From positions 102,163-166,162 of the forward strand of contig JABXIS010000004.1 of NCBI GenBank assembly GCA_013372975.1: a stretch of 64,000 bases of DNA. Direction: 5' to 3'. Made by a program: the position numbers and the translations under genes. Each line of letters begins with the position of its first letter. Within the stretch, counting starts at the first letter, position 1. The DNA comes from Alphaproteobacteria bacterium. Lineage in GTDB: Bacteria > Pseudomonadota > Alphaproteobacteria > Sphingomonadales > Kordiimonadaceae. Shown here piece after piece: positions 27,413-37,021 of the stretch. The notes under the pieces were generated by a model. That model did not search any database, was not told the DNA's origin, and saw only the letters and a list, made by a program, of their open reading frames with translations.

Positions 27413-27781
27413 CTAGAGGCCTTCTACGAACTCAGCGTATGCAGTCTCGTCCATCATGTCGTCGAGTTCGCCTTTGTCAGCGATCTTGATCTTGAAGAAC
27501 CAGCCGCCGTCCATGGCTGCGCTGTTCACCAGAGCAGGCTCACCTTCAAGCGCTTCGTTGACTTCAGTAATTTCACCAGCAAGCGGCGCATATACTTCAG
27601 ATGCTGCTTTCACAGATTCAACAACCGCAACTTCGTCGCCCTTTTCGTATGTTGCGCCAACTTCAGGCAGCTCAACGAAAACAACGTCACCAAGGGCGTT
27701 CTGGGCATAGTCGGTAATACCAACAGTGGCCACATCGCCGTCAACTTCCAGCCACTCATGCTCTTCAGTAAATTTAATCAT
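27413..27781 (-). CDS. gcvH: Glycine cleavage system H protein
   Basis: A 122-residue lipoyl carrier that shuttles the aminomethyl group between the P and T proteins. The lipoylated Lys is in [20 protein letters not shown] at about residue 63. It begins [13 protein letters not shown] and ends [12 protein letters not shown], normal for the family. ATG 27781 has GGAGG about ten bases upstream. It lies between gcvT and gcvPA in the same operon. Confidence 0.97.
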   Translation of the reverse strand: MIKFTEEHEWLEVDGDVATVGITDYAQNALGDVVFVELPEVGATYEKGDEVAVVESVKAASEVYAPLAGEITEVNEALEGEPALVNSAAMDGGWFFKIKIADKGELDDMMDETAYAEFVEGL

Positions 27782-27805
27782 GGGCCTATCCTCCAAAATC
27801 CAGGC

Positions 27806-28939
27806 TTAAGAAACTTGCTTGCGCTTGTAGCGCTGCTCGACAAACGGGGTTGCAGCAACCTTGGCCGGATGGGCCTTGCCGCGGATCAGAAGCTGCACTT
27901 CTGTGCCCACTTCTGTGAATGATTGGGGCACATAGCCCATGGCAACCGGGCCACCAAACGTTGGACCGAAACCGCCCGACGTGATCTTGCCAATCTCGTT
28001 ACCTTCCATATCTGCGATGATGGTGCCTTCGCGTGCTGGCGCGCGGCCCGCAGGCAGGATGCCCACTCGGCTGTTTGCTGCGCCTTCAGCCAGTTCCTTG
28101 AGGATGCGGTCAGCACCTGCGAAATCGCCATCTTCGCGGCGTTTCTTGCCGATAGCGAAAGTAACATTTGCGCCCACAGGTGTAACGCTCGCGTCAAAAT
28201 CATGGCCAGAAAGGCAAAGACCGACTTCAAGACGCAGGCTGTCGCGCGCGCCAAGGCCGATCCATTCCACGTCGTCACTTGCAAGCAAGCGATTGCACAG
28301 TGCCTGCGCTTCGCTCTCAGGCACGGAAATCTCGTAGCCGTCTTCACCTGTATAGCCTGAGCGGGATACCCAGCACACAACGCCTTCAAGGGTGATGGCT
28401 GTTGCTTCCATGAAGCCAAGCTCTGCTGCATCCGGAGCAAGAGAGGCCAAAACTTCTTCAGCCTTTGGGCCCTGCAGCGCGATCAGTGCGCGATCCTCAA
28501 GCGGCTCAACCGTGATCAGGTGACCCAGCTTTTCTTCGAGGATGTCATAGTCTTTGTCTTTGCATGCGGCGTTCACAACCACATAAAGCGTGCCCTCGGG
28601 TTCATGCGTGCGGGTAACCATCAGGTCATCCTCGATGCCGCCTTCGTCATTCAGAAGAAGCGTGTAGCGCATCTTGCCCGGCTTCAGCACCTGCAGGGCG
28701 CCCGGCATGATCTTTTCGATCGCGGCGGCTGGATCGCTGCCGTCCTTGGAGTGAATATAACACTGCCCCATGTGAGACACATCAAACAGACCCGCCTTTT
28801 CACGGCAGAATTCATGCTCTTTCATGATGCCAAGCGGATATTGAACCGGCATGGCGTAGCCCGCGAACGGTACCATCTTGCCGCCAGCTGCCACATGCAT
28901 ATCATAAAGGGGGGTTTTCAGAAGGGTCTCGTCACTCAT
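27806..28939 (-). CDS. gcvT: Glycine cleavage system T protein (aminomethyltransferase)
   Basis: A 377-residue folate-dependent aminomethyltransferase that passes the one-carbon unit from the H protein to tetrahydrofolate. Typical segments are KTPLYDMHVAAGGKMVPFAGYAMPVQY, GLFDVSHMGQCYI, VNAACKDKDYDIL, SRSGYTGEDGYEISVP and ARDSLRLEVGLCLSGHD (with the conserved Arg). It is the first gene of the operon, 49 bases downstream of the tandem glycine riboswitch, and should be induced when glycine accumulates. Confidence 0.97.
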   Translation of the reverse strand: MSDETLLKTPLYDMHVAAGGKMVPFAGYAMPVQYPLGIMKEHEFCREKAGLFDVSHMGQCYIHSKDGSDPAAAIEKIMPGALQVLKPGKMRYTLLLNDEGGIEDDLMVTRTHEPEGTLYVVVNAACKDKDYDILEEKLGHLITVEPLEDRALIALQGPKAEEVLASLAPDAAELGFMEATAITLEGVVCWVSRSGYTGEDGYEISVPESEAQALCNRLLASDDVEWIGLGARDSLRLEVGLCLSGHDFDASVTPVGANVTFAIGKKRREDGDFAGADRILKELAEGAANSRVGILPAGRAPAREGTIIADMEGNEIGKITSGGFGPTFGGPVAMGYVPQSFTEVGTEVQLLIRGKAHPAKVAATPFVEQRYKRKQVS

Positions 28940-28987
28940 AAATCTCTGGCCTCCGCGTGCGCATGGAACCGGATGAATCCGGCAATA

Positions 28988-29190
28988 GCGCCCCCTCTGT
29001 CACGGAACCTGAGAGATTTGACCGGCGAAAATACTGGCCGGCTTACCCCGTCGGTGAGCTCCGCTTGCGCGAAAGCTGCTTTCCAGAGTGCCACAAAGCC
29101 TGTGCGGTCCTTTTGCCTGAGAGTTTCCGGGGCGGTTGCTCCTTCGGCGCCGGTCCTCAAACCCATCAGAGGATACCGATCTCTCCCGCA
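28988..29190 (-). promoter_or_regulatory. Tandem glycine riboswitch before gcvT
   Basis: On the minus strand the first aptamer opens with GCGGGAGAGATC (from 29190) and contains CCGAAGGAGCAA and AACTCTCAGGCAAAAGGACC. A linker with the ACTCTGGAAAG segment leads to the second aptamer, which has CACCGACGGGGTAAG and AATCTCTCAGGTTCC and closes with ACAGAGGGGG (near 28990). These are the conserved P1/P3 elements of both glycine aptamers. About 48 bases remain before the gcvT start for the expression platform. A 110-codon open frame across this region is not a gene. Confidence 0.93.
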
Positions 29191-29358
29191 CAGTCGCTGC
29201 AATATGCCATTCAGCATACAGCGTGACGTGATGGCCGTTGGTATGCCGGACGGCGTGAAAAGAGTCAATCAGGCAAATGGGATGATCGCGCTTTTCTTGG
29301 CAAATCCGGCGGCCTCTGCCTGATAAGCCGCACCATTCGTCGCAAATCCCCTTGAAGG

Positions 29359-29375
29359 ATGCTATAGTATAGCAT
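29359..29375. promoter_or_regulatory. Palindrome before the zinc-uptake-like locus (candidate Zur box)
   Basis: ATGCTATAGTATAGCAT is a perfect 8-1-8 inverted repeat, 42 bases before the GTG of the small His-containing protein gene and followed in the same orientation by a ZnuD-like receptor gene. Its A/T-rich palindromic form resembles Fur-superfamily operators such as Zur boxes (TGTTATAACA-like). Zur control is inference from the zinc-binding character of the downstream proteins. Confidence 0.45.
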
Positions 29376-29416
29376 AGATACTGCAGCAGGTTTCGACAGG
29401 GATCAGGATACGATTA

Positions 29417-29737
29417 GTGGCTTTTGGGCATAACAATCGAACAGAAAACGGATTGAAGGCACAGCTTGTTGCCTTCCTTGCGCTGTTGTTTGTTTCAGCC
29501 CAGTTTCTGGCCACTGCCCACACGGCCGCCTACGGCGATGCCGACCATGTTCATGACGGGCACCCCTGTATTGTCGCCTCTATCGTCAAGAAATCTTCCG
29601 ACATGGATGTGGCGCCTGCGCCAGTGCTTGACGTTGCAGACCAGCGAGAATGGTTTGCCCCGACGCTGCCGTCTCATGCGCCTCACTCGCTCGCTACTAC
29701 GACACGCCCAATCCGCGGACCACCCGCACACGCATAA
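29417..29737 (+). CDS. Small exported protein with His-x-His / Gly-His-x-Cys cluster
   Basis: A 106-residue protein starting at GTG 29417, with AGGAT seven bases upstream. A hydrophobic segment KAQLVAFLALLFVSAQFLATA (signal or anchor) is followed by a metal-ligand-like cluster, DADHVHDGHPCIVA, at about residues 42-55, and a Pro-rich tail with more His residues. It resembles the short uncharacterised proteins found before metal TonB receptors (DUF2946-like), but I cannot name a family with certainty. It probably shares a promoter with the downstream receptor, 93 bases away, and may bind zinc in the periplasm. Confidence 0.6.
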   Translation: MAFGHNNRTENGLKAQLVAFLALLFVSAQFLATAHTAAYGDADHVHDGHPCIVASIVKKSSDMDVAPAPVLDVADQREWFAPTLPSHAPHSLATTTRPIRGPPAHA

Positions 29738-29830
29738 GAACCGGGCTTCGGCCTCCCCTATATTTTCACCTAATTTTAAGGCCTGAGCTGTTTGTCAGGT
29801 CTTTGACTGATGTAATCAGGGATACTGCGT

Positions 29831-31990
29831 GTGTTTACGAATCAATATAGAAACCGACTATCCATTTTGCTGACGACCAGCGCCATTGCGAGTGTTCCGG
29901 CCTTAGCAGCCAACAACGCGCCACCGCTGGAAGAACAGCTGGAAGAAATTGTTGTCTCTGGCGCCTATGAAGGCCGCAAACTGGGCGAAACCATCCTGGG
30001 CGCAACCGTTCTGCGCAAAGACGAGATCATGCGCCAACTGGATGGCTCCCTGGGGGAAACCCTGAAGCGCCAGCCCGGCATGTCCTCCACTTTCTTTGGC
30101 CCCGGCGCCAGCCGCCCAATCATCCGCGGTTTGGGCGGTGACCGTATCCGCGTGCTGGATGCCAACCTGGGGTCAATCGATGCCTCTTCCACAAGCCCCG
30201 ACCATGCTGTGGCCGTTGAACCGGCCCTTGCCGAACGCATCGAAATCCTGCGCGGTACCGCCATGCTGATGTATGGCAGCTCGGCCGCTGGTGGCGTGGT
30301 GAACACCTTTGATGGCCGCATCCCCACCACACTGCCCGAAGGCGGCGTGGAAGGCGCGGTTCGGTATGGCCACAGCACCGTGAATGATGGCGATGAAGTA
30401 ACGGCAGCAGTGAACGCGCTTATTGGCAAACTGGGTAACGCAAACCTCGTGGCCCATGCCGATTTCATGTACCGCGACACAGACGACTATAAAATCCCCG
30501 GCTTTGCCGAATCCGAAGCATTTCATGAGGCCGAGGAAGCGGAAGAAGATCATGATGAAGACCATGAAGGCGAACGTGAAGAAGAAGCCTTTGGCTTTGT
30601 TGAAAACACGGCAACCGAGACCACTGGTGGGTCAGGCGGCCTGAGCCTTGTCTTCGATGACGGCTTTTTCGGCATGAATGTGAAGAAGCTGGATAGCCGC
30701 TATGGTGTGCCCGGCCATGCCCACGCCCACGGCGAAGAGCACGAGGGCTTGGAAGATCATGAAGACGAGGATCATGAAGATGAGGGCCACGAGGAAGAAG
30801 CACCCGTTTCCATCGATCTTGACCAAACCCGCTATGATCTCCACGGCGAATTGAGCCGCGATTTTGGCTTGTTCAAAAAAGCCAAACTGCGCTTTGGCTA
30901 TGCCGACTATAAACACACCGAGCTGGAAGGGGCCGAGGTTGGTACTGTCTTCAAGAACAAAGGCTGGGAAGGCCGCCTCGACCTGATCGAAAAAGCCGGC
31001 AATGGCTGGTCTGGTGCGACGGGCGTGCAGGTTCGGCACCGTGACTTCTCCGCCATTGGTGCAGAAGCATTCGTACCCCCGGTAATAACAGATCAGTTTG
31101 GACTTTATAGCGTCAAAGAAATTGATATGGGCCGGTTCTCGCTTGAGTTTGGTGGCCGGTTCGAACACACCACCCATGACGTGGAAATCCTGTCTATCAG
31201 CCGCACCTTCAATGGCTTTAGCACGTCCGCCGGCCTTGGATATGACCTGAACGACGCTGCTTTCATCGGACTGAATATCTCCCGCACGGAACGCGCCCCA
31301 TCCAGTGAAGAGCTGTTTTCAAACGGCCCCCATCTGGCCACCAGCGCCTTTGAACTTGGTGACCCTGATCTGGGCCTTGAAACCGCGCTTGGGCTGGAAG
31401 CCACCTTCAGTTACGCCACCGGCCCCATCAGTTTTGTGGTGAATGGTTTCATTACCTCGTATGACGATTTCATCTATGAGGCGGAAACCGGGCTTGAGGA
31501 AGACGGGCTGGAGGTATTCCAGTTCACGGCACAGGACGCCACTTTCCGTGGCTTTGAAGCCAAGGTTGAATATCACGCAGGCACCCTCAAAACTCACAGC
31601 ATGGGCGATATCGACCTTCACCTGGATGGGCAGGTCGATTTGGTACACGCATCCCTTGATGGCTTGGGTGAAGATGGCTATCTGCCGCGCATTCCTCCCA
31701 TGTCTGCGCTTCTGGGCTTGAATGCCTCTGCGCTTTCGATGGATTTCCGGACAGAGCTCGAATATGCGGCCAAACAGAGCCGGGTATCCGAGCATGAGCT
31801 GCCATCAGAGGATTATCTTCTGTGGAACGCCTATCTGACCATTCGCCCGTTTGACGACAAAAACCTGTCGCTATCTCTGAAGGCTACAAACATAGGCAAT
31901 GTGGAAGCTCGGCAGCACACAAGCTTCCTCAAGGAAGTTGCGCCCCTGCCCGGCCGGAACCTGAGTGTTTCCTTCCGCGCAGCATTTTAA
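29831..31990 (+). CDS. TonB-dependent receptor, ZnuD-like, with His/Asp/Glu-rich loops
   Basis: A 719-residue outer-membrane receptor starting at GTG 29831 with a signal peptide ending ...SVPALA. The plug domain (about residues 40-160) has LKRQPGMSSTFFGPGASRPIIRGL and EILRGTAMLMYGSSAAGGVVN. Two extracellular-loop-like inserts are packed with His and acidic residues: about residues 228-250 (AEEDHDEDHEGEREEE) and 294-325 (HAHAHGEEHEGLEDHEDEDH). The C-terminus ends in Phe (LSVSFRAAF), as outer-membrane barrels do. The loop composition matches zinc receptors such as ZnuD. The small His protein gene lies upstream and a candidate regulator site precedes both. Confidence 0.85.
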   Translation: MFTNQYRNRLSILLTTSAIASVPALAANNAPPLEEQLEEIVVSGAYEGRKLGETILGATVLRKDEIMRQLDGSLGETLKRQPGMSSTFFGPGASRPIIRGLGGDRIRVLDANLGSIDASSTSPDHAVAVEPALAERIEILRGTAMLMYGSSAAGGVVNTFDGRIPTTLPEGGVEGAVRYGHSTVNDGDEVTAAVNALIGKLGNANLVAHADFMYRDTDDYKIPGFAESEAFHEAEEAEEDHDEDHEGEREEEAFGFVENTATETTGGSGGLSLVFDDGFFGMNVKKLDSRYGVPGHAHAHGEEHEGLEDHEDEDHEDEGHEEEAPVSIDLDQTRYDLHGELSRDFGLFKKAKLRFGYADYKHTELEGAEVGTVFKNKGWEGRLDLIEKAGNGWSGATGVQVRHRDFSAIGAEAFVPPVITDQFGLYSVKEIDMGRFSLEFGGRFEHTTHDVEILSISRTFNGFSTSAGLGYDLNDAAFIGLNISRTERAPSSEELFSNGPHLATSAFELGDPDLGLETALGLEATFSYATGPISFVVNGFITSYDDFIYEAETGLEEDGLEVFQFTAQDATFRGFEAKVEYHAGTLKTHSMGDIDLHLDGQVDLVHASLDGLGEDGYLPRIPPMSALLGLNASALSMDFRTELEYAAKQSRVSEHELPSEDYLLWNAYLTIRPFDDKNLSLSLKATNIGNVEARQHTSFLKEVAPLPGRNLSVSFRAAF

Positions 31991-32011
31991 GGTAAGCCTG
32001 TTACCACACAC

Positions 32012-32043
32012 AAAAACGGCGGCTCACATGGGCCGCCGTTTTC
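32012..32043. terminator. Bidirectional terminator
   Basis: AACGGCGGC (32015-32023) pairs with GCCGCCGTT (32032-32040), with an A-run before and T-rich sequence after, so it can end both the receptor transcript and the convergent lipoprotein transcript. Confidence 0.85.
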
Positions 32044-32065
32044 ATTTTGAACTCAATAGAAGCCG

Positions 32066-32575
32066 TTAGCGCTCCATATTGAACACCGCTTCATTAACTG
32101 AAAGCTGGAACCCGAGAAGCACTTCATAGTTATAGCGGCGCGCCTGATCGATTGTTGGGATATGTTGAGCAACAATCTGGCTGGCAACAGCATGGCCATC
32201 GGAACCAAAATTCAGCGTTACATCATAAATCTTTTTGGAAACGATTTGGTTGTTGTCCTTCATAACCGCCACAAAGTAGGGCAATGTGACACTGCCACCA
32301 GAGAAGGCCTCACCAGCTTGTGCCCCGACTTCAAAGCTAACCTGCGAGCGGACATCATCGCCTTCCACACAATCCAGCTTCACATTCAGGATTGACGCCG
32401 TAAATGCCACATTTTCAACATTACGGTCTTCACCACGGAAACGCGTAAGCGTACCGGCATCGCCAACCACAGCAACAGCAGGACAACGAGACACCGTTAC
32501 CTGCAAAGGGTTGGTGTTAGCGCAAGCGCCCAGCAAGAGTAGAAGGCCAAGCATCAAAACAACACGAACGGACAT
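32066..32575 (-). CDS. Uncharacterised lipoprotein
   Basis: A 169-residue protein with a lipoprotein signal (MSVRVVLMLGLLLLLGAC, lipid-anchored Cys18). The mature part contains beta-rich segments such as VENVAFTASILNVKLDCVEGD and KIYDVTLNFGSDGHAVASQIV; two further Cys may form a disulfide. I do not recognise a family. It stands alone, convergent with the receptor gene. A perfect 7-bp hairpin (32599-32617) lies in its upstream region, 24 bases before the start codon. Confidence 0.75.
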   Translation of the reverse strand: MSVRVVLMLGLLLLLGACANTNPLQVTVSRCPAVAVVGDAGTLTRFRGEDRNVENVAFTASILNVKLDCVEGDDVRSQVSFEVGAQAGEAFSGGSVTLPYFVAVMKDNNQIVSKKIYDVTLNFGSDGHAVASQIVAQHIPTIDQARRYNYEVLLGFQLSVNEAVFNMER

Positions 32576-32598
32576 AAATCGCCTTTCAAATCACTTCT

Positions 32599-32617
32599 GT
32601 GCCACCCCCTGTGGCAC
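32599..32617 (-). promoter_or_regulatory. Hairpin upstream of the lipoprotein gene
   Basis: GTGCCAC (32599-32605) pairs perfectly with GTGGCAC (32611-32617) around a 5-base loop, 24 bases before the start codon of the lipoprotein gene. It could be an operator or a 5' UTR stem-loop; no known motif is recognised. Confidence 0.3.
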
Positions 32618-32879
32618 CGCCGGGCAACACCCCCGGAATTTGGCGGCGATCATAAGAAGAAGACAGCCAAAGAGCAAGCCACCTTATGATCAGCACACCA
32701 TATTCCGCGGGCATACAAACAGACGATGACCAAAGTGAGGCAGCCGCTTGTTGATCTGGCCTTAGGCAGAAACATAGCAGGTCTTGCTTGACGCTCGGCA
32801 AACCGGGCGGTAGCAAGTGCCATTACATATATGCAATGACCATAGCGCGAGAAACTTTATCCCGCCAAGGAGGCACTTC

Positions 32880-33830
32880 ATGCCAGCATCAGACAGCCTG
32901 CGTATCCTGCTTGCAAATCCACGCGGTTTTTGCGCGGGCGTAGACCGTGCGATCAAGATTGTGGAACTGGCGATCAAGAAGTTTGGCGCGCCTGTCTATG
33001 TGCGGCACGAAATCGTGCACAACCGCTATGTGGTGGAAGGCCTGGAGGCCAAAGGCGCCGTGTTCGTGGATGAGCTTGATGAAGTACCAACGGACATGCC
33101 GGTTGTCTTCTCCGCCCACGGCGTACCCAAAGCTGTCCCTGCCGAGGCTGAGCGCCGCAATATGGTGTATGTGGATGCCACCTGCCCGCTTGTATCCAAG
33201 GTCCACCGCCAGGTAGAGCGCCACATGATGCATGGCCGAGAAATTCTGATGATCGGTCATGCCGGGCACCCAGAGGTTATTGGCACCATGGGGCAGGTTC
33301 CAGACGGCACAGTTACCCTGATCGAAACAGTGGAAGACGCCCAAAACTTCCAGCCCAAAAACCCCGATCAGATTGCCTTTGTAACCCAAACCACCCTGTC
33401 GGTGGATGATACGTCGGATATTGTCGCCGTGTTGCAGAAACGTTTCCCGGCACTGGATCAACCCAACAAGGAAGATATTTGTTACGCAACAACCAACCGC
33501 CAGATTGCGGTAAAGGAAGTGGCCAAACATGCAGACCGGGTGATCGTAATCGGCGCCTACAACAGTTCAAACAGCATGCGGCTTGTGGAAGTGAGCGAAA
33601 AAGCGGGCTGCCCTGCCAAGCTGGTGCGCCGCGCCAGCGAACTGGATTGGGATTGGCTCGAGGGCGCCAAGTCTGTCGGCATTTCTGCCGGCGCCAGCGC
33701 ACCGGAGATATTGGTCGAGGAAGTGATTGATGCCCTCAAGGGTCGTTATGACGCCCAAGTAGAACTGATCACCACAGCGGAAGAGAATGTGGTCTTCAAG
33801 GTACCGCCTGTACTGAAGGATGTTGCCTGA
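32880..33830 (+). CDS. ispH: 4-hydroxy-3-methylbut-2-enyl diphosphate reductase
   Basis: A 316-residue [4Fe-4S] enzyme for the last step of the MEP pathway, making IPP and DMAPP. The three cluster Cys are in [27 protein letters not shown] and [12 protein letters not shown]. Active-site blocks [14 protein letters not shown] and [15 protein letters not shown] (His residues) and a late [15 protein letters not shown] are present. ATG 32880 has a perfect AAGGAGG six bases upstream. The thrB start overlaps its stop by one base (TGATG), and rnhA follows, giving an ispH-thrB-rnhA operon common in Alphaproteobacteria. Confidence 0.97.
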   Translation: MPASDSLRILLANPRGFCAGVDRAIKIVELAIKKFGAPVYVRHEIVHNRYVVEGLEAKGAVFVDELDEVPTDMPVVFSAHGVPKAVPAEAERRNMVYVDATCPLVSKVHRQVERHMMHGREILMIGHAGHPEVIGTMGQVPDGTVTLIETVEDAQNFQPKNPDQIAFVTQTTLSVDDTSDIVAVLQKRFPALDQPNKEDICYATTNRQIAVKEVAKHADRVIVIGAYNSSNSMRLVEVSEKAGCPAKLVRRASELDWDWLEGAKSVGISAGASAPEILVEEVIDALKGRYDAQVELITTAEENVVFKVPPVLKDVA

Positions 33831-34789
33831 TGGCAGTTTACACACAGGTTGACGATCAGACCCTTGCCGAATTTCTCGCAGGCTACGATGTGGGGGAAGC
33901 AACCAGCTTCAAAGGCATCGCCGAGGGCGTGGAAAATTCCAACTATCTGCTGGAAACCACCAAAGGCCGCTACATTCTCACGCTTTACGAGAAGCGCGCT
34001 AATCCTGAAGATTTGCCCTATTTCCTGAATATGATGGAACATCTGGCGGAGCATGGCATCCCTTCCCCGCTACCCATCCATGACAGGGAAGGCAAAGCCC
34101 TGCAGATGCTTGCGGGCCGCCCGGCGTGCCTCATTAGCTTTCTTACCGGCGTGAGCGTCCATCACACCACAGAAAACCAGTGCGCAGCACTTGGTGCCAT
34201 GCTGGCTGATATGCACAAGGTCGGGCAATCATTTGGCACCACCCGACCAAATGACCTGTCCCTCGCCGGATGGCAAGAATTGGCCGAAAAGACAGCCGCA
34301 CGCGCAGATGAAGTCCAAGTTGGGCTCGCAAATGAAATATCGACCGAGATTGCGTTTTTGGCCGCCAACTGGCCGAAGAACCTGCCTGAAGGCACCATTC
34401 ATGCAGACCTGTTCCCGGACAATGTGCTGTTCACCGGAGACAAGATCACCGGCGTGATCGATTTCTACTTTGGCTGCACCGACATGCTTGCCTATGACCT
34501 CGCGGTCTGCCTCAATGCCTGGTGTTTTGATGAGGAACACAAGTTTGTGCCCGGCCGCGCGAAACGCCTTATCGAAATGTATGACGCCCATCGTTCGCTA
34601 AGCCCCGCCGAGATTGAAGCCTTGCCGCTGTTGGCGCGCGGCGCTGCCCTCAGGTTTCTGCTAACCCGTCTTTACGACTGGCTCAACCCGGTGGCCGGGG
34701 CAGTTGTGAACCCCAAAGATCCGCTTGATTATCTGAAGCGCCTGAAATTCCATCAAAGCATTGGGGACACCGCCGCTTATGTCGTCTAA
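33830..34789 (+). CDS. thrB: Homoserine kinase (APH-fold type)
   Basis: A 319-residue kinase of the aminoglycoside-phosphotransferase fold used by many Proteobacteria in place of the GHMP-type ThrB. It phosphorylates homoserine for threonine synthesis. Visible are [22 protein letters not shown], the nucleotide/active-site block [27 protein letters not shown] (Brenner motif HxDLxxxN) and [15 protein letters not shown]. It starts one base inside the ispH stop. The matching thrC gene is at 45922 in this window, but not in the same operon. Confidence 0.96.
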   Translation: MAVYTQVDDQTLAEFLAGYDVGEATSFKGIAEGVENSNYLLETTKGRYILTLYEKRANPEDLPYFLNMMEHLAEHGIPSPLPIHDREGKALQMLAGRPACLISFLTGVSVHHTTENQCAALGAMLADMHKVGQSFGTTRPNDLSLAGWQELAEKTAARADEVQVGLANEISTEIAFLAANWPKNLPEGTIHADLFPDNVLFTGDKITGVIDFYFGCTDMLAYDLAVCLNAWCFDEEHKFVPGRAKRLIEMYDAHRSLSPAEIEALPLLARGAALRFLLTRLYDWLNPVAGAVVNPKDPLDYLKRLKFHQSIGDTAAYVV

Positions 34790-35225
34790 AAATATCGTTG
34801 AGATCTATACAGATGGCGCCTGTTCCGGCAATCCGGGCCCCGGTGGATGGGGCGCTCTCCTCCTGTATGGCGAACATGAGAAAGAGATCACCGGCGGTGC
34901 CTTTGAGACTACCAACAACCGGATGGAACTGACCGCTGCAATCGAAGCCCTGATGCTTCTGAAACGCCCCTGTGAAGTGCATATTCACACCGACAGCACC
35001 TATGTACGCGACGGCATCACCAAGTGGATCAATGGCTGGAAAGCAAAAGGCTGGAAAACCGCTGCCAAAAAGCCGGTGAAAAACGCTGAACTTTGGCAAG
35101 CGCTGGATGAGGCCGTCAAGCGGCACGATGTTCAGTGGTTTTGGGTAAAGGGCCACGCCGGCCACCCCGAGAATGAGCGGGCAGACGCCCTCGCCAATCA
35201 GGGCATGGCGCCCTACAAGCCATAA
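34779..35225 (+). CDS. rnhA: Ribonuclease HI
   Basis: A 148-residue RNase HI that degrades RNA in RNA:DNA hybrids. The catalytic acidic residues lie in [19 protein letters not shown] (Asp11), [13 protein letters not shown] (Glu), [12 protein letters not shown] (Asp) and a late [12 protein letters not shown] (Asp). ATG 34779 overlaps the thrB end by 11 bases. With rnhB at 8093 the window encodes both RNase H types. Confidence 0.96.
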   Translation: MSSKNIVEIYTDGACSGNPGPGGWGALLLYGEHEKEITGGAFETTNNRMELTAAIEALMLLKRPCEVHIHTDSTYVRDGITKWINGWKAKGWKTAAKKPVKNAELWQALDEAVKRHDVQWFWVKGHAGHPENERADALANQGMAPYKP

Positions 35226-35293
35226 ACCATTCGTCTATAGCGTCGATGCACCCCGACTGTTAACAAGAACACAACACCGGGGAGATTTATACT

Positions 35294-36421
35294 ATGGCAT
35301 ACGGCCCCATCAGGCTTTTCCTGATCACGCTTACCCTGTTGGCGACAAACGCCGCCACCGCGCAGGACACACGTTTTGAACAGCAGCTCTTGCCTGTTAT
35401 CGAACGCGAACTGGCAAAGCCCACAGTGCCCGGCATCACATTGGCGATTGGCAAGGGCGACGAGCTTATCTTTGTTCGGGCGTTTGGTGTAGCCAACATA
35501 GAAACCGGGGCCCCGGTTACCCTTGACACCAAGATGCGGGTCGGCAGTGTTTCAAAGGTGTTGGCCACCGCACTTCTTGGCAAACTGTGGCAAGACCAAA
35601 AACTCGATCTGGATGCCCCCGTCCAACAATATGTACCCTTCTTCCCCAAGAAACGCTGGCCTGTGTCCATTCGCCAGATGGCAGGCCATATGGGCGGCAT
35701 CCGCCACTATGAGGGGGACGAATTCCTCAACACCCGGCATTACCGGTCCGTCACGGAAGGGCTGGCCATATTCCGGTCATCTCCGCTGGAATTCAAACCG
35801 GGCACACAGGTTTCCTATTCAAGTTATGCATGGAACCTGATCAGCGCCGCACTTGAAAGTGCGGGGCAGACCAACTTCCTGGACGCCATGCAGGATCAGG
35901 TTTTCCGGCCGCTGGGCATGCCTGACACACTGGCGGAAGACACGACAAAACCGATTGAAAACCTAGCTGCCTTTCATGACCGGAATGGCATCGCCCCTTT
36001 CGTTGACAACAGCTACAAGTGGGCGGGCGGAGGCTTCGTGGCCACAGCCCGTGATATTGCCCGGTTCGGCCTGGCACACACTCGTCCTGGCTTCCTGAAA
36101 GAAAAGACCCTTCAGCTTCTGGGCAAGGAGCAATCCACCCTTTCAGGCCAGCCCGCCGGATTTGGCATCGGCTGGATGACAGCAAGCAACATGCGCCGAC
36201 GCTTGAATCGAAACGGCCAGCAGGGATTTCATATCGCAGTTCACGATCATCTGATCTGGCATTCAGGAGGATCAATGGGGGGCGTGGCCCTGTTGCTGGT
36301 AGATCCTGAAGAAGATATTTCCATCGCCCTGATGGCCAATGGCGGGGATGCCTACCCCTCGCTTCAGTATATTGGCCTGACTGCTCTCCAACTCTTGCTG
36401 GATAATAACAACACTAAATAG
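35294..36421 (+). CDS. Serine hydrolase of the beta-lactamase/class C fold, exported
   Basis: A 375-residue protein with a signal peptide (ending about ATNAATAQ). The active-site Ser-x-x-Lys is in MRVGSVSKVLATALLG at about residue 85, and the Tyr of the second motif lies in QVSYSSYAWNLISAALE. A HSGGSMGGVALLL segment near residue 322 matches the third (His-x-Gly) motif. Such proteins include penicillin-binding, esterase and peptidase activities; the substrate is unknown. ATG 35294 has GGGGAG upstream. It stands alone after rnhA. Confidence 0.88.
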   Translation: MAYGPIRLFLITLTLLATNAATAQDTRFEQQLLPVIERELAKPTVPGITLAIGKGDELIFVRAFGVANIETGAPVTLDTKMRVGSVSKVLATALLGKLWQDQKLDLDAPVQQYVPFFPKKRWPVSIRQMAGHMGGIRHYEGDEFLNTRHYRSVTEGLAIFRSSPLEFKPGTQVSYSSYAWNLISAALESAGQTNFLDAMQDQVFRPLGMPDTLAEDTTKPIENLAAFHDRNGIAPFVDNSYKWAGGGFVATARDIARFGLAHTRPGFLKEKTLQLLGKEQSTLSGQPAGFGIGWMTASNMRRRLNRNGQQGFHIAVHDHLIWHSGGSMGGVALLLVDPEEDISIALMANGGDAYPSLQYIGLTALQLLLDNNNTK

Positions 36422-36554
36422 AAGTGTGACAATACTTATATGATATTTAATCAGTATTTCTCGTTATTTGGCCATTCTCTCTTGTCCTGATGGTTTCGCA
36501 CGCTAGGATGGTGTCCGGGTTTTGATTACACAGTAGCTGGGGCACGGGGGGTAC

Positions 36555-37019
36555 ATGACGAAAGATTTTGTGACGGATCTGCTTGATATCGGGCAGCTTC
36601 AGGAACCTCATCTGAAATTCATTTACACATTATGGGAAGAAAAGAGCAGGCAGCTTGGGCATTTGCCTGCGTGGCACGATTTCAAACTGGATGAAATCGT
36701 GGAAAATATGCCTCAAATGTCGATGGTGGAGTATGTCGCACCGGAAGACCGTTTCCGCGTTCGCTTCTCCGGATCAGAATATGACGACCTGGTTGGCCGC
36801 GATATCACCGGCACCTATTTCGATGAACTGCCTGATGCGCCAAGCCTCGAGGCACGGGCCCGCAGGGTTACGGAAAAAGGCACACCAATCATGATGGAAG
36901 GGCTGCCGCTCAAATGGGCAGAACAGGAACAAAAGCATTTTCATGCTTTCAGCCTGCCCCTGAAATCTGACCCTTTGGGGCCGGTGGACCAGCTTCTTTA
37001 CATGATGGTGCTGGACTAA
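36555..37019 (+). CDS. PAS_5-type single-domain PAS protein
   Basis: A 154-residue protein with the same layout as that at 8872: an N-terminal helix KFIYTLWEEKSRQLGHLPAWHDFKLDEI, a core strand set FRVRFSGSEYDDLVGRDITGTYFDELPD, and a C-terminal FHAFSLPLKSDPLGPVDQLLYMMV. Clear PAS_5 family match. No output domain. ATG 36555 follows a G-rich ribosome site. It stands alone, followed by a terminator. Confidence 0.8.
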   Translation: MTKDFVTDLLDIGQLQEPHLKFIYTLWEEKSRQLGHLPAWHDFKLDEIVENMPQMSMVEYVAPEDRFRVRFSGSEYDDLVGRDITGTYFDELPDAPSLEARARRVTEKGTPIMMEGLPLKWAEQEQKHFHAFSLPLKSDPLGPVDQLLYMMVLD

Positions 37020-37021
37020 AG

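Noticed and set aside
25866..27416. A 516-codon plus-strand frame opposite gcvPA
   Set aside because: Antisense to gcvPA with its conserved blocks; translation is His/Arg-rich and not family-like.
28936..29268. A 110-codon open frame on the minus strand before gcvT
   Set aside because: It is wholly explained by the tandem glycine riboswitch; conserved aptamer bases account for the sequence and the frame has no ribosome site.
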